NCBI RefSeq assembly: GCF_910594005.1
Contig: NC_057826.1
Location: forward strand, 21,361,501 to 21,425,500
Length of the DNA: 64,000 nt
Origin: Cervus elaphus
Lineage: Eukaryota; Chordata; Mammalia; Artiodactyla; Cervidae
Direction: 5' to 3'
Part shown: in pieces, positions 34,226 through 44,486 of the stretch
How positions within the stretch are numbered: the stretch's first letter is position 1
How the letters are laid out: each line of letters starts with the position of its first letter
Made by a program: the position numbers and the translations under genes
Notes under the pieces: model-generated
Databases searched by the model: none
What the model was told of the DNA's origin: nothing
Seen by the model: only the letters and a program-made list of their open reading frames with translations

Positions 34226-34579
34226 TATAATTCTTCACCAACAGGCTGAGGCTGGGGGAGCTGTAAATAACTTGTGTCAGCGGGGTCCCCAGCTTTCTCA
34301 TGATGTAGCCGTTTCTCCAGTAATACCTGCTACACCCTCCACTCTCTTTCTGAAAGCTCAAGGAGGGAGGGGCCCTCCAGGGGCCGAGAGGGGATCACAC
34401 AGAGCCAGGAGAAAATCCCGCAAAGGAAGGTCAGGGCACTGAGCCTGGGACAACCTCGCCCTGAACAGAGTGTGCTCGTGGGCCCCAAGGTTGTTCTTGA
34501 GATGTTGGAACCCCTGGGTCCTCCTGACTGGTCCCAAGAGAAGCTGTTTGAACCAGTCCTGAATGTCTTTTTCTTTTAA

Positions 34580-34752
34580 ACCTATCAAATATATTATTTT
34601 TTTTAAATATTTATTTATTTATTTTACTTTTGGTTGCTTTGAATCTTAGTTGCAGCATTTGGAATCTTCCTTGCAGCCCATGAGCTTAGTTGCCCTGCAG
34701 CATGTGTAATCTCAGTTCCCCAAACAGGGATTAGTCCCGGGCATCTTTAACC
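34580..34752 (-). mobile_element. CHR-type SINE, truncated
   Basis: Begins (ATTT)n and continues 'tggttgctttgaatcttagt', 'ggaatcttccttgcagccca' and 'cagggattagtcccgggc', the reverse of a CHR-1-like body. The head is missing. Confidence 0.75.
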
Positions 34753-34754
34753 TG

Positions 34755-35000
34755 AAGTATAGTATGGTGACCAGGAACTTTGCAGTATACAGATAGGAGT
34801 TCAAGCCTCAGCTCCTTTACTTGCTACCTGTTTAACATTAGGCAAATTACTTAACCTCTCTGAATCTCGGGTTTTTCAGCTGTAAAATGTGAGCATAGTA
34901 CCAAGGTCACCAAATTATTTCCAGAGTTAATTGAGGTTGAGCTCCTAAAGTATGCAACACACAAGTGCCTGGCACACAGCAATCTCATGGTAAGTGAGGA
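34755..35000 (-). repeat. MIR SINE
   Basis: 'ggcaaattacttaacctctc', 'tttttcagctgtaaaatgtg' and 'aagtgcctggcacacagcaa' in reverse MIR order. Confidence 0.75.
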
Positions 35001-35164
35001 GTACTGTGTTTATTACTGCTATTGTTATCATCATCAATGATAATTATGTTGATTAACAGACCTAGAATACTGAAGACATAATTGAGAGACTTAAAAGAAC
35101 TGAGAATAATAAAAGCAAATCCCAGCACAGTATATACATCAGGTATCATTTTTATTTAAAAAAA

Positions 35165-35387
35165 AATGTTAACAATGGAAAATAGTATGGAGGTTCCTCA
35201 AAAAACTTAAGAGTTGCCATAAGATCCAGAAATCCCACTCCCACCCAGACAAACTATAATTTGAAAAGATACTCGCATCCCTACATACACAGCAGTACTA
35301 TGACAATAGCCAAGACAAGAAAACAATTTAAAGGTCCACTGACAGACGAATGGGAAAAAATGATGTGAGATATATATACACATACAT
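35165..35387 (+). mobile_element. L1 LINE 3' region, first part (host of nested insertions)
   Basis: 'aatagtatggaggttcctca', 'agaaatcccactcccaccc' and 'gccaagacaagaaaacaat'. It is interrupted at 35388 and resumes at about 36951. Confidence 0.85.
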
Positions 35388-35640
35388 GGGCTTCCCTGGT
35401 AGCTCAGCTGATAAAGAAGCCACATGCAATGCAGGAGACCCGGTTGCAATGCGGGAGACCCCGGTTCAATTCCTGGGTCAGGAAGATCCCCTGGAGAAGG
35501 GATAGGCTACCCAATCCATTATTCTTGGGCTTTTCCCTGGTGGCTCCGACAGGAAAGAATCTGCCTGCAATGTGGGATACTTGGGTTCTATCCCTGGGAT
35601 GGGAAGGTCCCCTGGAAGAGGGCATGGCAACTCACTCTAG
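35388..35640 (+). mobile_element. Dimeric Bov-tA SINE (monomer 1 and start of monomer 2)
   Basis: Monomer 1 starts 'gggcttccctggtagctcag' and stops at 'ccattattctt'. Monomer 2 starts at once at 35527 ('gggcttttccctggtggctc') and is cut at 35640 by an antisense L1. It resumes at 36830. Monomer 1 also has a 20-bp internal repeat around 35425-35466 ('gcaatgcaggagacccggtt' then a near copy). Confidence 0.88.
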
Positions 35641-36829
35641 TTTTCTTTTTTTTTTTTTTAATTTATTTATTTATTTTAACTGGAGGCTAATTACTTTATA
35701 ATATTGTAGTGGTTTTTGTCATACATTGACATGAATCAGCCATGGGTGTACATGTGTTCCCCATCCTCAACCCCCCTCCCACCTCCCACCCCATCCCATC
35801 CCTCAGGGTCATCCCAGTGCACCAGCCCTGAGCACCCTGTCTCATATATCGAACCTGGACTGGCGATCTGTTTCACATAAGATAATATACATGTTTCAAT
35901 GCTATTCTCTCAAATCATCCCACCCTCGCCTTCTCCCACAGAGTCCAAAAGACTGTTCTTTACATCTGTGTCTCTTTTGCTGTCTCACATATAGGGTCAT
36001 CATTACCATCTTTCTAAGTTCCATATATATGTGTTAGTATACTGTATTGGTGTTTTTCTTTCTGACTTACTTCACTCTGTATAATAGGCTCCAGTTTCAT
36101 CCACCTCATTAGAACAGATTCAAATGCATTCTTTTTAATGGCTGAGTAATATTCCATTGTGTATATGTACCATAGCTTTCTTATCCATTCATCTGCTGAT
36201 GGGCATCTAGGTTGCTTCCATGTCCTGGCTGTTATAAACAGTGCTGCAATGAGCATTGGGGTACACGTATCTCTTTCAATTCTGGTTTCCTCAGTGTGTA
36301 TGCCCAGCAGTGAGATTGCTGGGTCGTATGGCAGTTCTATTTCCAGTTTTTTAAGGAATCTCCACACTGTTCTCCATAGTGACTGTACTAGTTTGCATTC
36401 CCACCAACAGCATAAGAGGGTTCCCTTTTCTCCACACCCTCTCCAGCATTTATTGCTTGTAGACTTTTTCATAGCAGCCATCCTGACTGGCATGTAATGG
36501 TACCTCATTGTGGTTTTGATTTGCATTTCTCTGATAATGAGTGATGTTGAGCATCTTTTGATGTGTTTGCTAGCCATCTGTATGTCTTCTTTGGAGAAAT
36601 GTCTGTTTAGTTCTTTGGTCCATTTTTTTATTGGGTTGCTTCCTTTTTCTGGAATTGAGCTGCAGAAGCTGCTTGTATATTTTTGAGGTTAATTCTTTGT
36701 CAGTTGCTTCGTTTGCTATTATTTTCTCCCATTCTGAAGACTGTCTTTTCACCTTATAGTTTCCTTCGTTGTGCAAAAGCTTTTAAGTTTAATTAGGTCC
36801 CATTTGTTTATTTTTGCTTTTATTTCCAT
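35641..36829 (-). mobile_element. Ruminant L1 LINE, 3' UTR and ORF2 C-terminus, antisense
   Basis: Poly(T) at the start, then the reverse 3' UTR ('ggaggctaattactttataa', 'gactggcgatctgtttcaca') and ORF2. The minus strand is open at 36014-36577 for 187 codons, with SLIIREMQIKTTMRYHYMP, ELPYDPAISLLGIHTEE and WYIYTMEYYSAIKKN. This is the L1 ORF2p C-terminal region, without endonuclease or polymerase domains. It is 5'-truncated, so inactive. Confidence 0.93.
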
Positions 36830-36950
36830 TACTCTCCACTCCAGAATACTTGCCTGGAGAGTCCCCATGGACAGAAGAGGCTGGTGGGCTACCATCCACG
36901 GAGTCGCAAAGAGTCGGACACAACTAAGTGACTAAGCACAACACAGCATA
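36830..36950 (+). mobile_element. Dimeric Bov-tA SINE, rest of monomer 2
   Basis: 'ctccactccagaatacttgc', 'acagaagaggctggtgggct' and 'gtcgcaaagagtcggacaca' complete the SINE cut at 35640. Its tail CACAACACAGC meets the resumed host L1. Confidence 0.9.
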
Positions 36951-37480
36951 TACACGTATATAAAATATACATGTGTATAATGGAATATTGCTCAACCATT
37001 AAAAAGAAGGAAATAATGCTATTTGCAGCAACATGAATGGACCTAAAGATTATCATACTAAGCGAAAGATAACACATGATATCACTTATCTGTGGAATCT
37101 AAAATATAACATAAATGAACATATCTATGAAACAAAAGGAGAATCGGGGTCTCCTGCATTGCAGGTGGATTCTTTACCAACTGAGCTATCAGGGAAGCAC
37201 ACTCACAGATATAAAAACAAAGACTTGTGGTTGCCAAGGGTGAAGCAGAGGGATAGATTAGGACCTTGGTATTAGCAGATGTAAGCTATTATATATAGAA
37301 TGGATAAACAACAAGGTCCTACTGTATAGCACAGAGAACTATATTCAATACCCTGTGATAAACATAGGGGAAAAGAATATGAGAAAGAATATATATATAT
37401 GTATAACTGAGTCGCTTTACTGCACAGAAATTAAACACAGCATTGTAAATCAACTATACTTCAATAATTTTTTTTTAAAT
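36951..37480 (+). mobile_element. L1 LINE 3' region, second part
   Basis: 'taatggaatattgctcaacc', 'atttgcagcaacatgaatgg', 'gatatcacttatctgtggaa', 'caaggtcctactgtatagca' and 'tacttcaataattttttttt'. It continues the L1 at 35165 and holds a small SINE piece at 37145-37199. Confidence 0.88.
37145..37199 (-). mobile_element. Bov-tA SINE head-only fragment
   Basis: 'ggggtctcctgcattgcagg' and 'tggattctttaccaactgag' then 'ctatcagggaagca' are only the tRNA-like 5' half of a Bov-tA, placed inside the L1 between its 'gaaacaaaaggagaa' and 'actcacagatata' blocks. Confidence 0.85.
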
Positions 37481-37699
37481 GGTAACTGGATATCTTCAGG
37501 TGATGGCACTATGTTTTCTTTTTTCTTTGATTTTTGTCTTTTCAAGTTTCCTGAACAGAACAGGTATTACTTCTGTATTAGAAAAAAATGTTTTTTTAAA
37601 AGGTTAGAGATAAACATTAAAAATGAGCTACAGTCTAAAAACCATTGAAGAATATACTTTAAATGAATGAATTATACAATGTGTGAGTTATATTTCAAA

Positions 37700-38560
37700 G
37701 AACTGTTGCCCCCAAAATGCCTTAAACACGATACAAGGTAGGCAGGAAATAACTCATTCAAAACTTCTTAACAAAAAACGTATAAACTAAAGCAAAACAA
37801 GAAGGACAAGAAAGAAAGAAAATGGGGCAAGAGCTGACAAGCAACTATTAGGTAAAAGTTTAAAAACTGGGTAACATGCTGTTGGTGAGGCAATGGGGTT
37901 GAAATACTTGCATAGATTGCTGGTAGTTGTGAAATGGTACAACTATCAAACAGGACAATCAGTGAAAATTACAAATGCCACAAATGTAATACACTGTCTG
38001 GCCCAGCAATTCAGTTTCAGAAATCTATAGACATTCTGTGTAAGTGAGAAATGATGGACATACAAGTTTATAGGCCATGGCATTGTCTTTGAAAGTAAAA
38101 AACTGGAAACTGCCCAAATGTCTACCAGTAGGTGGCTGTTTGTCTAAGCTGTGGTATGGCCATACAATAGAATAGTATGAAGCTATAAAAATAAAGATAC
38201 AAGAATAAGGAAACTATATTCTGATATGAAAAGATTTTGAAGCTATATTATTAAGTTAAAACCACCAAAGTACAAAATAGTATTATAGTAAACATGCTAC
38301 CATTTATGTAAAACGTAGGCAAAGACTACATATTCCTAATTTCTTACATATGCATTCTGGAAATATGAAAATAACATAAATAGGAAATGAAAAATGAAAC
38401 AGAAAAATGAAAAAATATGAAAATAACAGAAGCTGGAGGGCACAGCTGAGCAGATGGGGAATAGAACTTTCCAGAATGAAATGTTTCACTGCATATCTTT
38501 TCAAACTCTTTGACCTTAGAATCTTATGAATACTTAACTTATTAAAATTGAGTAAAACTT
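37700..38560 (+). mobile_element. Old L1 LINE remnants
   Basis: 'atgctgttggtgaggcaatg', 'atgccacaaatgtaatacac', 'ctggaaactgcccaaatgtc' and 'gtatggccatacaatagaat' resemble old L1 3' sequence. Many small indels. Confidence 0.6.
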
Positions 38561-38734
38561 CATATGCTTAAAGGAAGAAGTTAAAGAAGGCAATGACGTT
38601 TTCTGGGAGAGGTCTAGATGAAACAATGGTGGTAGATGTTAACACTAAATGTTGAAGCTGATTGATGGGTCTGTGGCAGTTCACTGTGTGTTTGAGAATT
38701 TTTCACAGTGAATTATCAGAAATGTAAAAGATAG

Positions 38735-39071
38735 TCATAATAACCAAATGCTGGAAACAATCTAAATGTTTCTTAGCTAGTAAATAGGTAAACAAAATGT
38801 GGTCTATCCATACAATGGAATACTAATCATTAGCAAAATGCAACAATCAACTGATAAGCAAATTGCAAACTGGATGAACCTCAAAAACATCACCCAAAGG
38901 GAAAGAAGCCAGACACATGACCATATGTAGTATGTGTATACTACATGTGTATAGTATAGTATATATATTGTATAGTATAAAGTATGATTCCATTTCTACG
39001 AAATGTCCCAAAAGGGCAAATCCATAGAGACAGAGAGCAGATGAGTGGTTGCCTGGGGCTGGGAGTGAGAA
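38735..39071 (+). mobile_element. L1MB-like LINE 3' end, first part
   Basis: 'ctggaaacaatctaaatgtt', 'tggtctatccatacaatgga', 'gggaaagaagccagacacat' and 'tggttgcctggggctgggag'. It is interrupted by two SINEs and resumes at 39436. Confidence 0.8.
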
Positions 39072-39250
39072 GGAAAAAGTGAAAGTGAAAGTCGCCCAGT
39101 TATGCCCCGACTCTTTGCGATCCCATGGAATAGTCCATGGAATTCTCCAGGCCAGAATACTGGAGTGGGCAGCTGTTCCCTTCTCCAGGGGATCTTCCCA
39201 ACTCAGGGACCAAACTCAGCAGATTCTTCACCAGCTAAGCCACAAGGGAA
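39072..39250 (-). mobile_element. Bov-tA SINE (left arm of an inverted pair)
   Basis: Begins 'gaaaaagtgaaagtgaaagt' (reverse of the TTTCAC tail), then 'atcccatggaatagtcca', and ends 'aagccacaagggaa'. It abuts a forward copy with no spacer. Confidence 0.92.
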
Positions 39251-39435
39251 CTCCAGTATTCTTGGGCTTCCCTTGGGGCCCAGTTGGTAGAGTCTGCCTT
39301 CAATGAGGGGGACCTGGGTTCGATCCCTGGGTTTGGAAGATCCCCTGAAGAAGGGAAAGGCCACCCACTCTAGTATTCTGGCCTGGAGAATTCCATGGAT
39401 TATACAGTCCATTGGGGTTGCAAAGAGTGGGAAAG
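39251..39435 (+). mobile_element. Bov-tA SINE (right arm of an inverted pair)
   Basis: Starts with 'ctccagtattcttgggcttc', the same monomer junction seen in the two dimeric copies, then a full monomer ('gacctgggttcgatccctgg', 'tctagtattctggcctggag'). Confidence 0.92.
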
Positions 39436-39595
39436 GGAAATGACTGCAAATGGGCAGAAGGGATCTTTCTGTGATAATAGAGATATTCTAAACTTGATTG
39501 TGGTGATCTGTGCAACTCTATACATTTAGGGAAAGTCATTGAATGAATTTCATGGTGTGTAAATTATACCTCACTTAAGTGACTTTAAAAAGTGA
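39436..39595 (+). mobile_element. L1MB-like LINE 3' UTR, second part
   Basis: 'aaatgactgcaaatgggcag', 'gattgtggtgatctgtgca' and 'gtgtgtaaattatacctcac' are the standard L1MB 3' UTR end. Confidence 0.8.
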
Positions 39596-39599
39596 AGGG

Positions 39600-39740
39600 A
39601 TTGGGGCTACTAAGGGGTGGTAGTGGTTAGAAGCAAGGGTCCTGGCATTCGACTCACTGGGTTAAAATATCAGCTCTCCCAGTTCATCTGGGCAAGCTAT
39701 CTCCTTCCAATGTCCCAGTTATGTCCCATAGAGTGGATCT
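39600..39740 (-). repeat. MIR SINE fragment
   Basis: 'gcaagggtcctggcattcga' and 'tgggcaagctatctccttcc' fit a reverse MIR, diverged. Confidence 0.5.
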
Positions 39741-39744
39741 GTAG

Positions 39745-40085
39745 TAACTAATGCTTACTATTAATGCCAGGCATTATTTCAAATACTTTACATATGTTTT
39801 TCCTGTTAATAAGCCTTACAACTCTCCCCCGGTGATCATTTAAATCATTTTACAAATTAGGAAATTGGGCACAGAGAGGTTAAGTGATTAGCCTGCCCAG
39901 TCACACAGCTAACCAGCGGGAGAGCAGGTAACCTGATTTTAAGAATCAAGTGCTTTAACCATCTGACTGCACTACCTCACAATGACACTCCCTAACTCAG
40001 GTTCTTATGGGAACTAAATAAAAATAACTAATACAAAGTGCTTGACCTAAATTAAGTGCTCAGTAAATGCTAGCCAGGGAAGAAA
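39745..40085. repeat. MIR SINE copies
   Basis: A forward MIR ('aatgccaggcattatttcaa', 'cacagagaggttaagtgatt', 'gtcacacagctaaccagcgg') is followed by a reverse piece near 40000-40085 ('aagtgctcagtaaatgctag'). Confidence 0.75.
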
Positions 40086-40309
40086 CCACCATCTAATTGA
40101 CTCAAATGGCATGGGTTTGTCCAGCTGTATTTTGAAATGTTCAGACAATAAAAAGCCAAGCCTGTTTAAGAAATAGTCTGAAAGGAAAGTGCTAAACCCT
40201 ACAGAGTAGCCATAAAAAAATCTCTTTTCTACCTGGCTTAGATATTAACGGATGGAGAGAGTAGAGAGAAGCCAGTGCTATTCCTAACTTGTATTTAAGT
40301 GCTTGAGTT

Positions 40310-40740
40310 TCTTGCAAGGCAATGGGACAGTGTGCTGAGGAGTTTGGAGCCCAGTCTTTGGGGCAAAACAGAACCAGTTTAACCTCAGCTCCTCAACAAA
40401 TTTGGCCATCCAGTGACAAGATATTTAACTTCTATTATGTCTCATCATCCTCATCTGTAAAACAGATTTTATTTATTTATTTATTTTTTAAATATGGAAC
40501 GCTTCACGAATTTGCGTGTCATCCTTGCACAGGGGCCATGCTAATCTTCTCTGTATCATTCCAATTGTAGTATATGTGCTGCTGAAGCGAGCACTGTAAA
40601 ACAGATTTAAAAAAAAAAAAAAAAAGGTCCAGCTTGGGGGATGTGAGGATTACATACTGTAACATGTATAAAGTGATCAGCCCAAGTTCATGACACATAC
40701 TTAGTACTTAATAAATGAAAGTGCTTGTCTTCCATCTAAC
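40310..40740 (-). repeat. MIR SINE split by a U6 retrocopy
   Basis: 'tttggagcccagtctttggg' and 'catcctcatctgtaaaacag' before the insertion, 'gatgtgaggattacatactg' after it. Standard reverse MIR order, broken at the 'ctgtaaaacag' block. Confidence 0.7.
40488..40594 (-). pseudogene. U6 snRNA retropseudogene
   Basis: The minus strand carries an essentially full-length U6 spliceosomal RNA, starting GTGCTCGCTTC at 40594 and reaching CGTTCCATATTT at its 3' end. I count four differences from the remembered mammalian U6 sequence; three are C-to-T or G-to-A at CpGs. It is followed on its own strand by an (AAAT)n tail. It is flanked by 'ctgtaaaacagattt' at 40455-40469 and a matching copy beginning 40594-40595. 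These are marks of L1-driven retroposition, so it lacks the U6 upstream promoter and is probably silent. Confidence 0.93.
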
Positions 40741-40795
40741 TTTCTTATTACCTACAGGTATATTTCTCATTATAGATCATTAAGGAAGCATTGCA

Positions 40796-40922
40796 CTTAT
40801 TGTTTGGTCGCTAATCATGTCTGAGTCTTTGCAACCTCATGGACTGTAGCAAACCAGGCTCCACTCTTCGCTATCTCCCAGGGTTTGCTCAAATTCATGC
40901 CACTGAGTTGGTGATGCTATAA
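40796..40922 (-). mobile_element. BovB LINE 3' end, short
   Basis: 'ggtcgctaatcatgtctgag', 'acctcatggactgtagcaaa' and 'gccactgagttggtgatgct' are the reverse of the last about 130 bp of BovB. Confidence 0.82.
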
Positions 40923-41449
40923 AGGAAGATTGACCAAACATCTTGTACTCCTAGCACTGTGATCTGACCCTCTACATTGGGACAAGGCTGCCCAGTGGGC
41001 CAGTCCTGTCCTTAACCCACAGGGGAGCTGGGAACTGCAGCCACTGTCCCCAGGAGGCGTCTGCCAGCCTCTCCATAGGGCATGCAAACCAGATGGGTGA
41101 CAGGAAGCCAACCCCTCTAAAGACCAAAGGAGGAGTGGCTTTAAGTAGGTCTGTGAATTTGGCAGAAGAAAGATTATCATGATTAGGACAGAATAATTCT
41201 CCATCTCCCCAGAGAGCAGAGACAGAACAGATGGGTCTAGGCTGGGCCAAGAGGCTGGCCAAGTTAGGCCCAAAGAAGGACTTCCTGTGACCTTAAGACC
41301 AGTGAAGGGTGTGGAAGGAGCTCTGCCTTGGAGTCTTCAGGGGACAAGGGACAGCCGAGGGGAAAATACTCTCCCCTGGGCCCTGGAATGGCACCCCCAG
41401 TCTCTGCCCTGCCTGCTTTGGTTTCTGTCTTCCCTCCCAGGAGGAGCAG

Positions 41450-41653
41450 TGGTGGTGGTTTAGTCGCTAATTTGTGTCCAACTCTTGCGACCCCATGGAC
41501 TGTGGCCCGCCAGTCTCCTCTGTCTGTGGGATTCTCCAGGCAAGAATACTGGAGTGGGTTGCCATTCCCTTCTCCAGGGGATCTTCCCAATCCAGGAATC
41601 AAATTCCTGCATTGGCAGCCAGACTCTTTACCACCAAGCCATCAGGGAAGCCC
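41450..41653 (-). mobile_element. Bov-tA SINE
   Basis: 'gtggtggtttagtcgctaat', 'ttctccaggcaagaatactg' and 'accaagccatcagggaagcc'. The sequences on both sides (41300s and 41660-41770) look partly MIR-derived. Confidence 0.93.
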
Positions 41654-41659
41654 TAACCT

Positions 41660-42130
41660 CTCTGTAAGCATAATACCTATCCCACAGAGATGCTGGGAGA
41701 AGAGAAGGAGATCATGTGTGTAAAATGCTTAGGCCAGTGCTGGGCACAGGGTTACTGCTCCACAAATAGCTCTGTTATTAAGCTGGTGTTGAGGCTGAGA
41801 CAAAGCCAATCGTGGGTCCCCTTCCCTGTCTTAAAGAGGAAGCTGGCAGGATACCATCTGGGCTCTGCCCGGGAGAGCATCCAAACCTCTTCCCAAGTCT
41901 GCAGTGCCTGTGGGGTCCTGCCCACCAAACCCACCACAGTGCCAACTCTGGTCCTTTATGCTTTTATGGCACTTGGACAGTTGGTGAAGCCATTTCACAT
42001 GCACTGTCTCATCTGATAAGCCTATGTATATTATAATTGCAATTCTACAAATTAAAAATGGAGAGATTCAAGGTGTGGGCAGATTCCACAGCCAGTGAAG
42101 GAAGACTGATGCTCAGGCACTGAACTTGTG
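41660..42130. repeat. MIR fragments around unique sequence
   Basis: A reverse piece at about 41660-41775 ('gtaaaatgcttaggccagtg') and a forward piece at about 41980-42120 ('acatgcactgtctcatctga', 'attccacagccagtgaagg'). Confidence 0.5.
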
Positions 42131-42520
42131 TTCCATATAATTCTGGGTCTTCCTGGCAGAGGTGAGGGTTTGTCTTGCCCTGGCACGCATTCAATCCCTC
42201 TCCTGCCTGAGCTTCAGGGCCCAGTGGTCTGTGAGCTCAGGCCCGGAGGCCAGGGTCAAGGTTCGGGCTTGGTGCATGTCTGTGGGAGGGCTGTTCCCTC
42301 TCACTGCCCTGACGAAGAGCAGGAGAGGTGGGGTCAGGCCCTGTCTCACTGGGACCAAGCCAGGGGTCCACACAGCTGGTCTACCTGGGATCGCCCAGTG
42401 TAGAGACATGGGAAATGGAGTTGAGTCCTCTCAGGAAATTTGGGGAACAAACCTCAAACATGTCTATGAAAAAAAATTTTTTTGGACAGAATTTTAGGTG
42501 ATTTTTATTTTCCTATTCCG
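42131..42520. other. Intron 1 stretch without recognised elements
   Basis: GC-rich unique intron. No exon signal supported. Confidence 0.4.
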
Positions 42521-42524
42521 TCTG

Positions 42525-42690
42525 TATTTTAAACTATTTACAGTGACTATAATTTTTTTATTGAAGTATATATGATTTATAATGTTGTTAGTTTCTAGTG
42601 TATAGCAAAGCGATTCAGTTTTTTATATATATATATTCTTTTTTAGATTCCTTTCTATTACAAGTTATTGCAAGGTGCTGATCTATGTAA
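42525..42690 (-). mobile_element. L1 3' UTR fragment
   Basis: 'tttttttattgaagtatata', 'gttagtttctagtgtatagc' and 'aaagcgattcagttttttat' match the reverse of the artiodactyl L1 3' UTR. Confidence 0.75.
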
Positions 42691-43021
42691 ATTTTCAAAA
42701 TATGAAGTCTTATGAAAACAAAAACAAAAACAACAAAGACCAACCCTTCCTTTAACCACTGAAGTTGAGAATTTAAATATGAAAACAGGGTCACTGAGCC
42801 CCCATGGGCCTGGAAGTCCCTCTCTCCCTCCCTGTGGGCACAAGCCCCTCCTCTGAGAATCACAGGTGTCCATGCGCCCTGAGAGCTGCAGGGATCTTGG
42901 GGGCCCCAAGATCTGCATCTGAAAATCACAGACGCTCCATAGGCCCCAAGAGCTGCGTGGAGCCTTCCTAGCTGAGGCTTGCATCTCTAACACAGTTTAA
43001 CTGTCGTCAATAAAGGAAGTG

Positions 43022-43165
43022 GGGGGAATTCCCTGATGGTCCAATGGAAAGGACTCCACACTTCCACTGCAAGGGGCATGGGTTGGACCCCTGGTTGGGG
43101 AACTAGGATCCCGCATGCCTAGTTCAGCCTAGTGTAGTCATAAATAAATAATAAAATAAATAATG
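43022..43165 (+). mobile_element. CHR-type SINE (short form)
   Basis: 'gggaattccctgatggtcca', 'cttccactgcaaggggcatg' and 'gttggggaactaggatcccg', then an (AAAT)n tail. Confidence 0.88.
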
Positions 43166-44283
43166 GAACTGGGATGGAGGGTTTGGGCAATTAATTATTT
43201 CCAGATAGGGCTGAAACAGCATTTTCATCCTCCATCCTCATTTCCAAGGGCTGGTCATTTTCTGAGACCATCACCGCTGGGGTTGAAATTCTGTTCCCGG
43301 CCCAGAGGGAAAGTGTACAGGGAACTTCCCTCCGCAGGTCTGCCTGAAGGCAGGTGCTCTCGGGAGCCACATTCTTAATGTGAATCTTTCAATCACTCTC
43401 CACCGCAGCATCTGGAGGTCAATGAGAGCCTTACTATTTTTAAAATGTTTTCATTTGGTTCTGTCAGTTTAAAATCATCAACAGTGAAACCAGAGGGTAA
43501 AGCCCATGTCAATCTCTGGGCTCCTCTGGGGAGGCACCAAGGACAGATGATTCTGGGAGCCCGCCCCTGCAGAGCTGTTCCCAGCGCACGTGGCCTGGGT
43601 TCAATTCTCATAGCTTGAGACAATTTTCTCCTCCCCCACCTTCCTGTTTGCCTGCAAGGCCATCCAAGATGTTGGCTTCCTGAAGCAAAAGGTCCTTCTC
43701 CTGGGAGTACTGAATCTGGTAAAACTGCCTTTCAGGGACCTTGCCAAGGTCCAGCAGGAAGATGTGGGTCAAAGTGCAAACTTGAGAGTATCTTCAGATA
43801 TGAGTTCTGAGGGCAAAGATGCACGTGTGGGTATGTAGCAATAGCTAGCACTATGGCACTGTCTCTTGCTTTTAAGAATCTTACACATTACATCACTGAC
43901 AATGACCAACAGAACATATGTTCATATTAAATTAATTAACAAAAATAGCTCAGAACGATTTCTACATTGGGTACGGAAGACAGCTTTTGTTTTGGGAAGC
44001 CCAGCATTCATTTCGCCTTCTGAGGATCACTCTGGTTTCCTTTTAGGGAATGGCCTCTTATCTCTGAAGGCAAACTCGCTGAGAAGGTAAACCATCCAAG
44101 GGTCTCCTCCGACCCACCAACATCACTACAGAGGCCAGAGGGGTCCCTCCCTGCAGGCCTCTTTGGAGACATCTCACTTCTTCCCACAAAAGGGCAACCA
44201 CAGAACTTAAGTGGGCCATCAAGGCCTTTCAAGGGCTTAGGCTGGAGACCAGCATCAGAGAAGTATAAATGGTGGGGGAAAAA
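43166..44283. other. Intron 1 stretch, unique
   Basis: No recognised repeat or exon. The block at about 43380-43480 is AT-rich and may be unique regulatory sequence, but nothing specific is visible. Confidence 0.4.
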
Positions 44284-44486
44284 AGTGAAAGTGTTAGTTG
44301 CATCTGACTCTTTGCAATCCCATGGACTGTAGCCCACCAGGCTCCTCCGTCCATGGAATTCTCCAGGCAAGAATACTGGAGTGGGTTGTCATTTCCTTCT
44401 CCAGATAGATCTTCCTGATCCAGGGATTGAGCCCCGGTCCCCTGCATCACAGGTGGATTCTTTACCACCTAAGTCACCAGGGAAGT
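44284..44486 (-). mobile_element. Bov-tA SINE
   Basis: 'agtgaaagtgttagttgcat', 'tccatggaattctccaggca' and 'aagtcaccagggaagt'. Reverse orientation, full length. Confidence 0.93.

Noticed and set aside
36014..36577. 187-codon frame as a host gene
   Set aside because: Sequence such as WYIYTMEYYSAIKKN is the L1 ORF2p end; the element is truncated.
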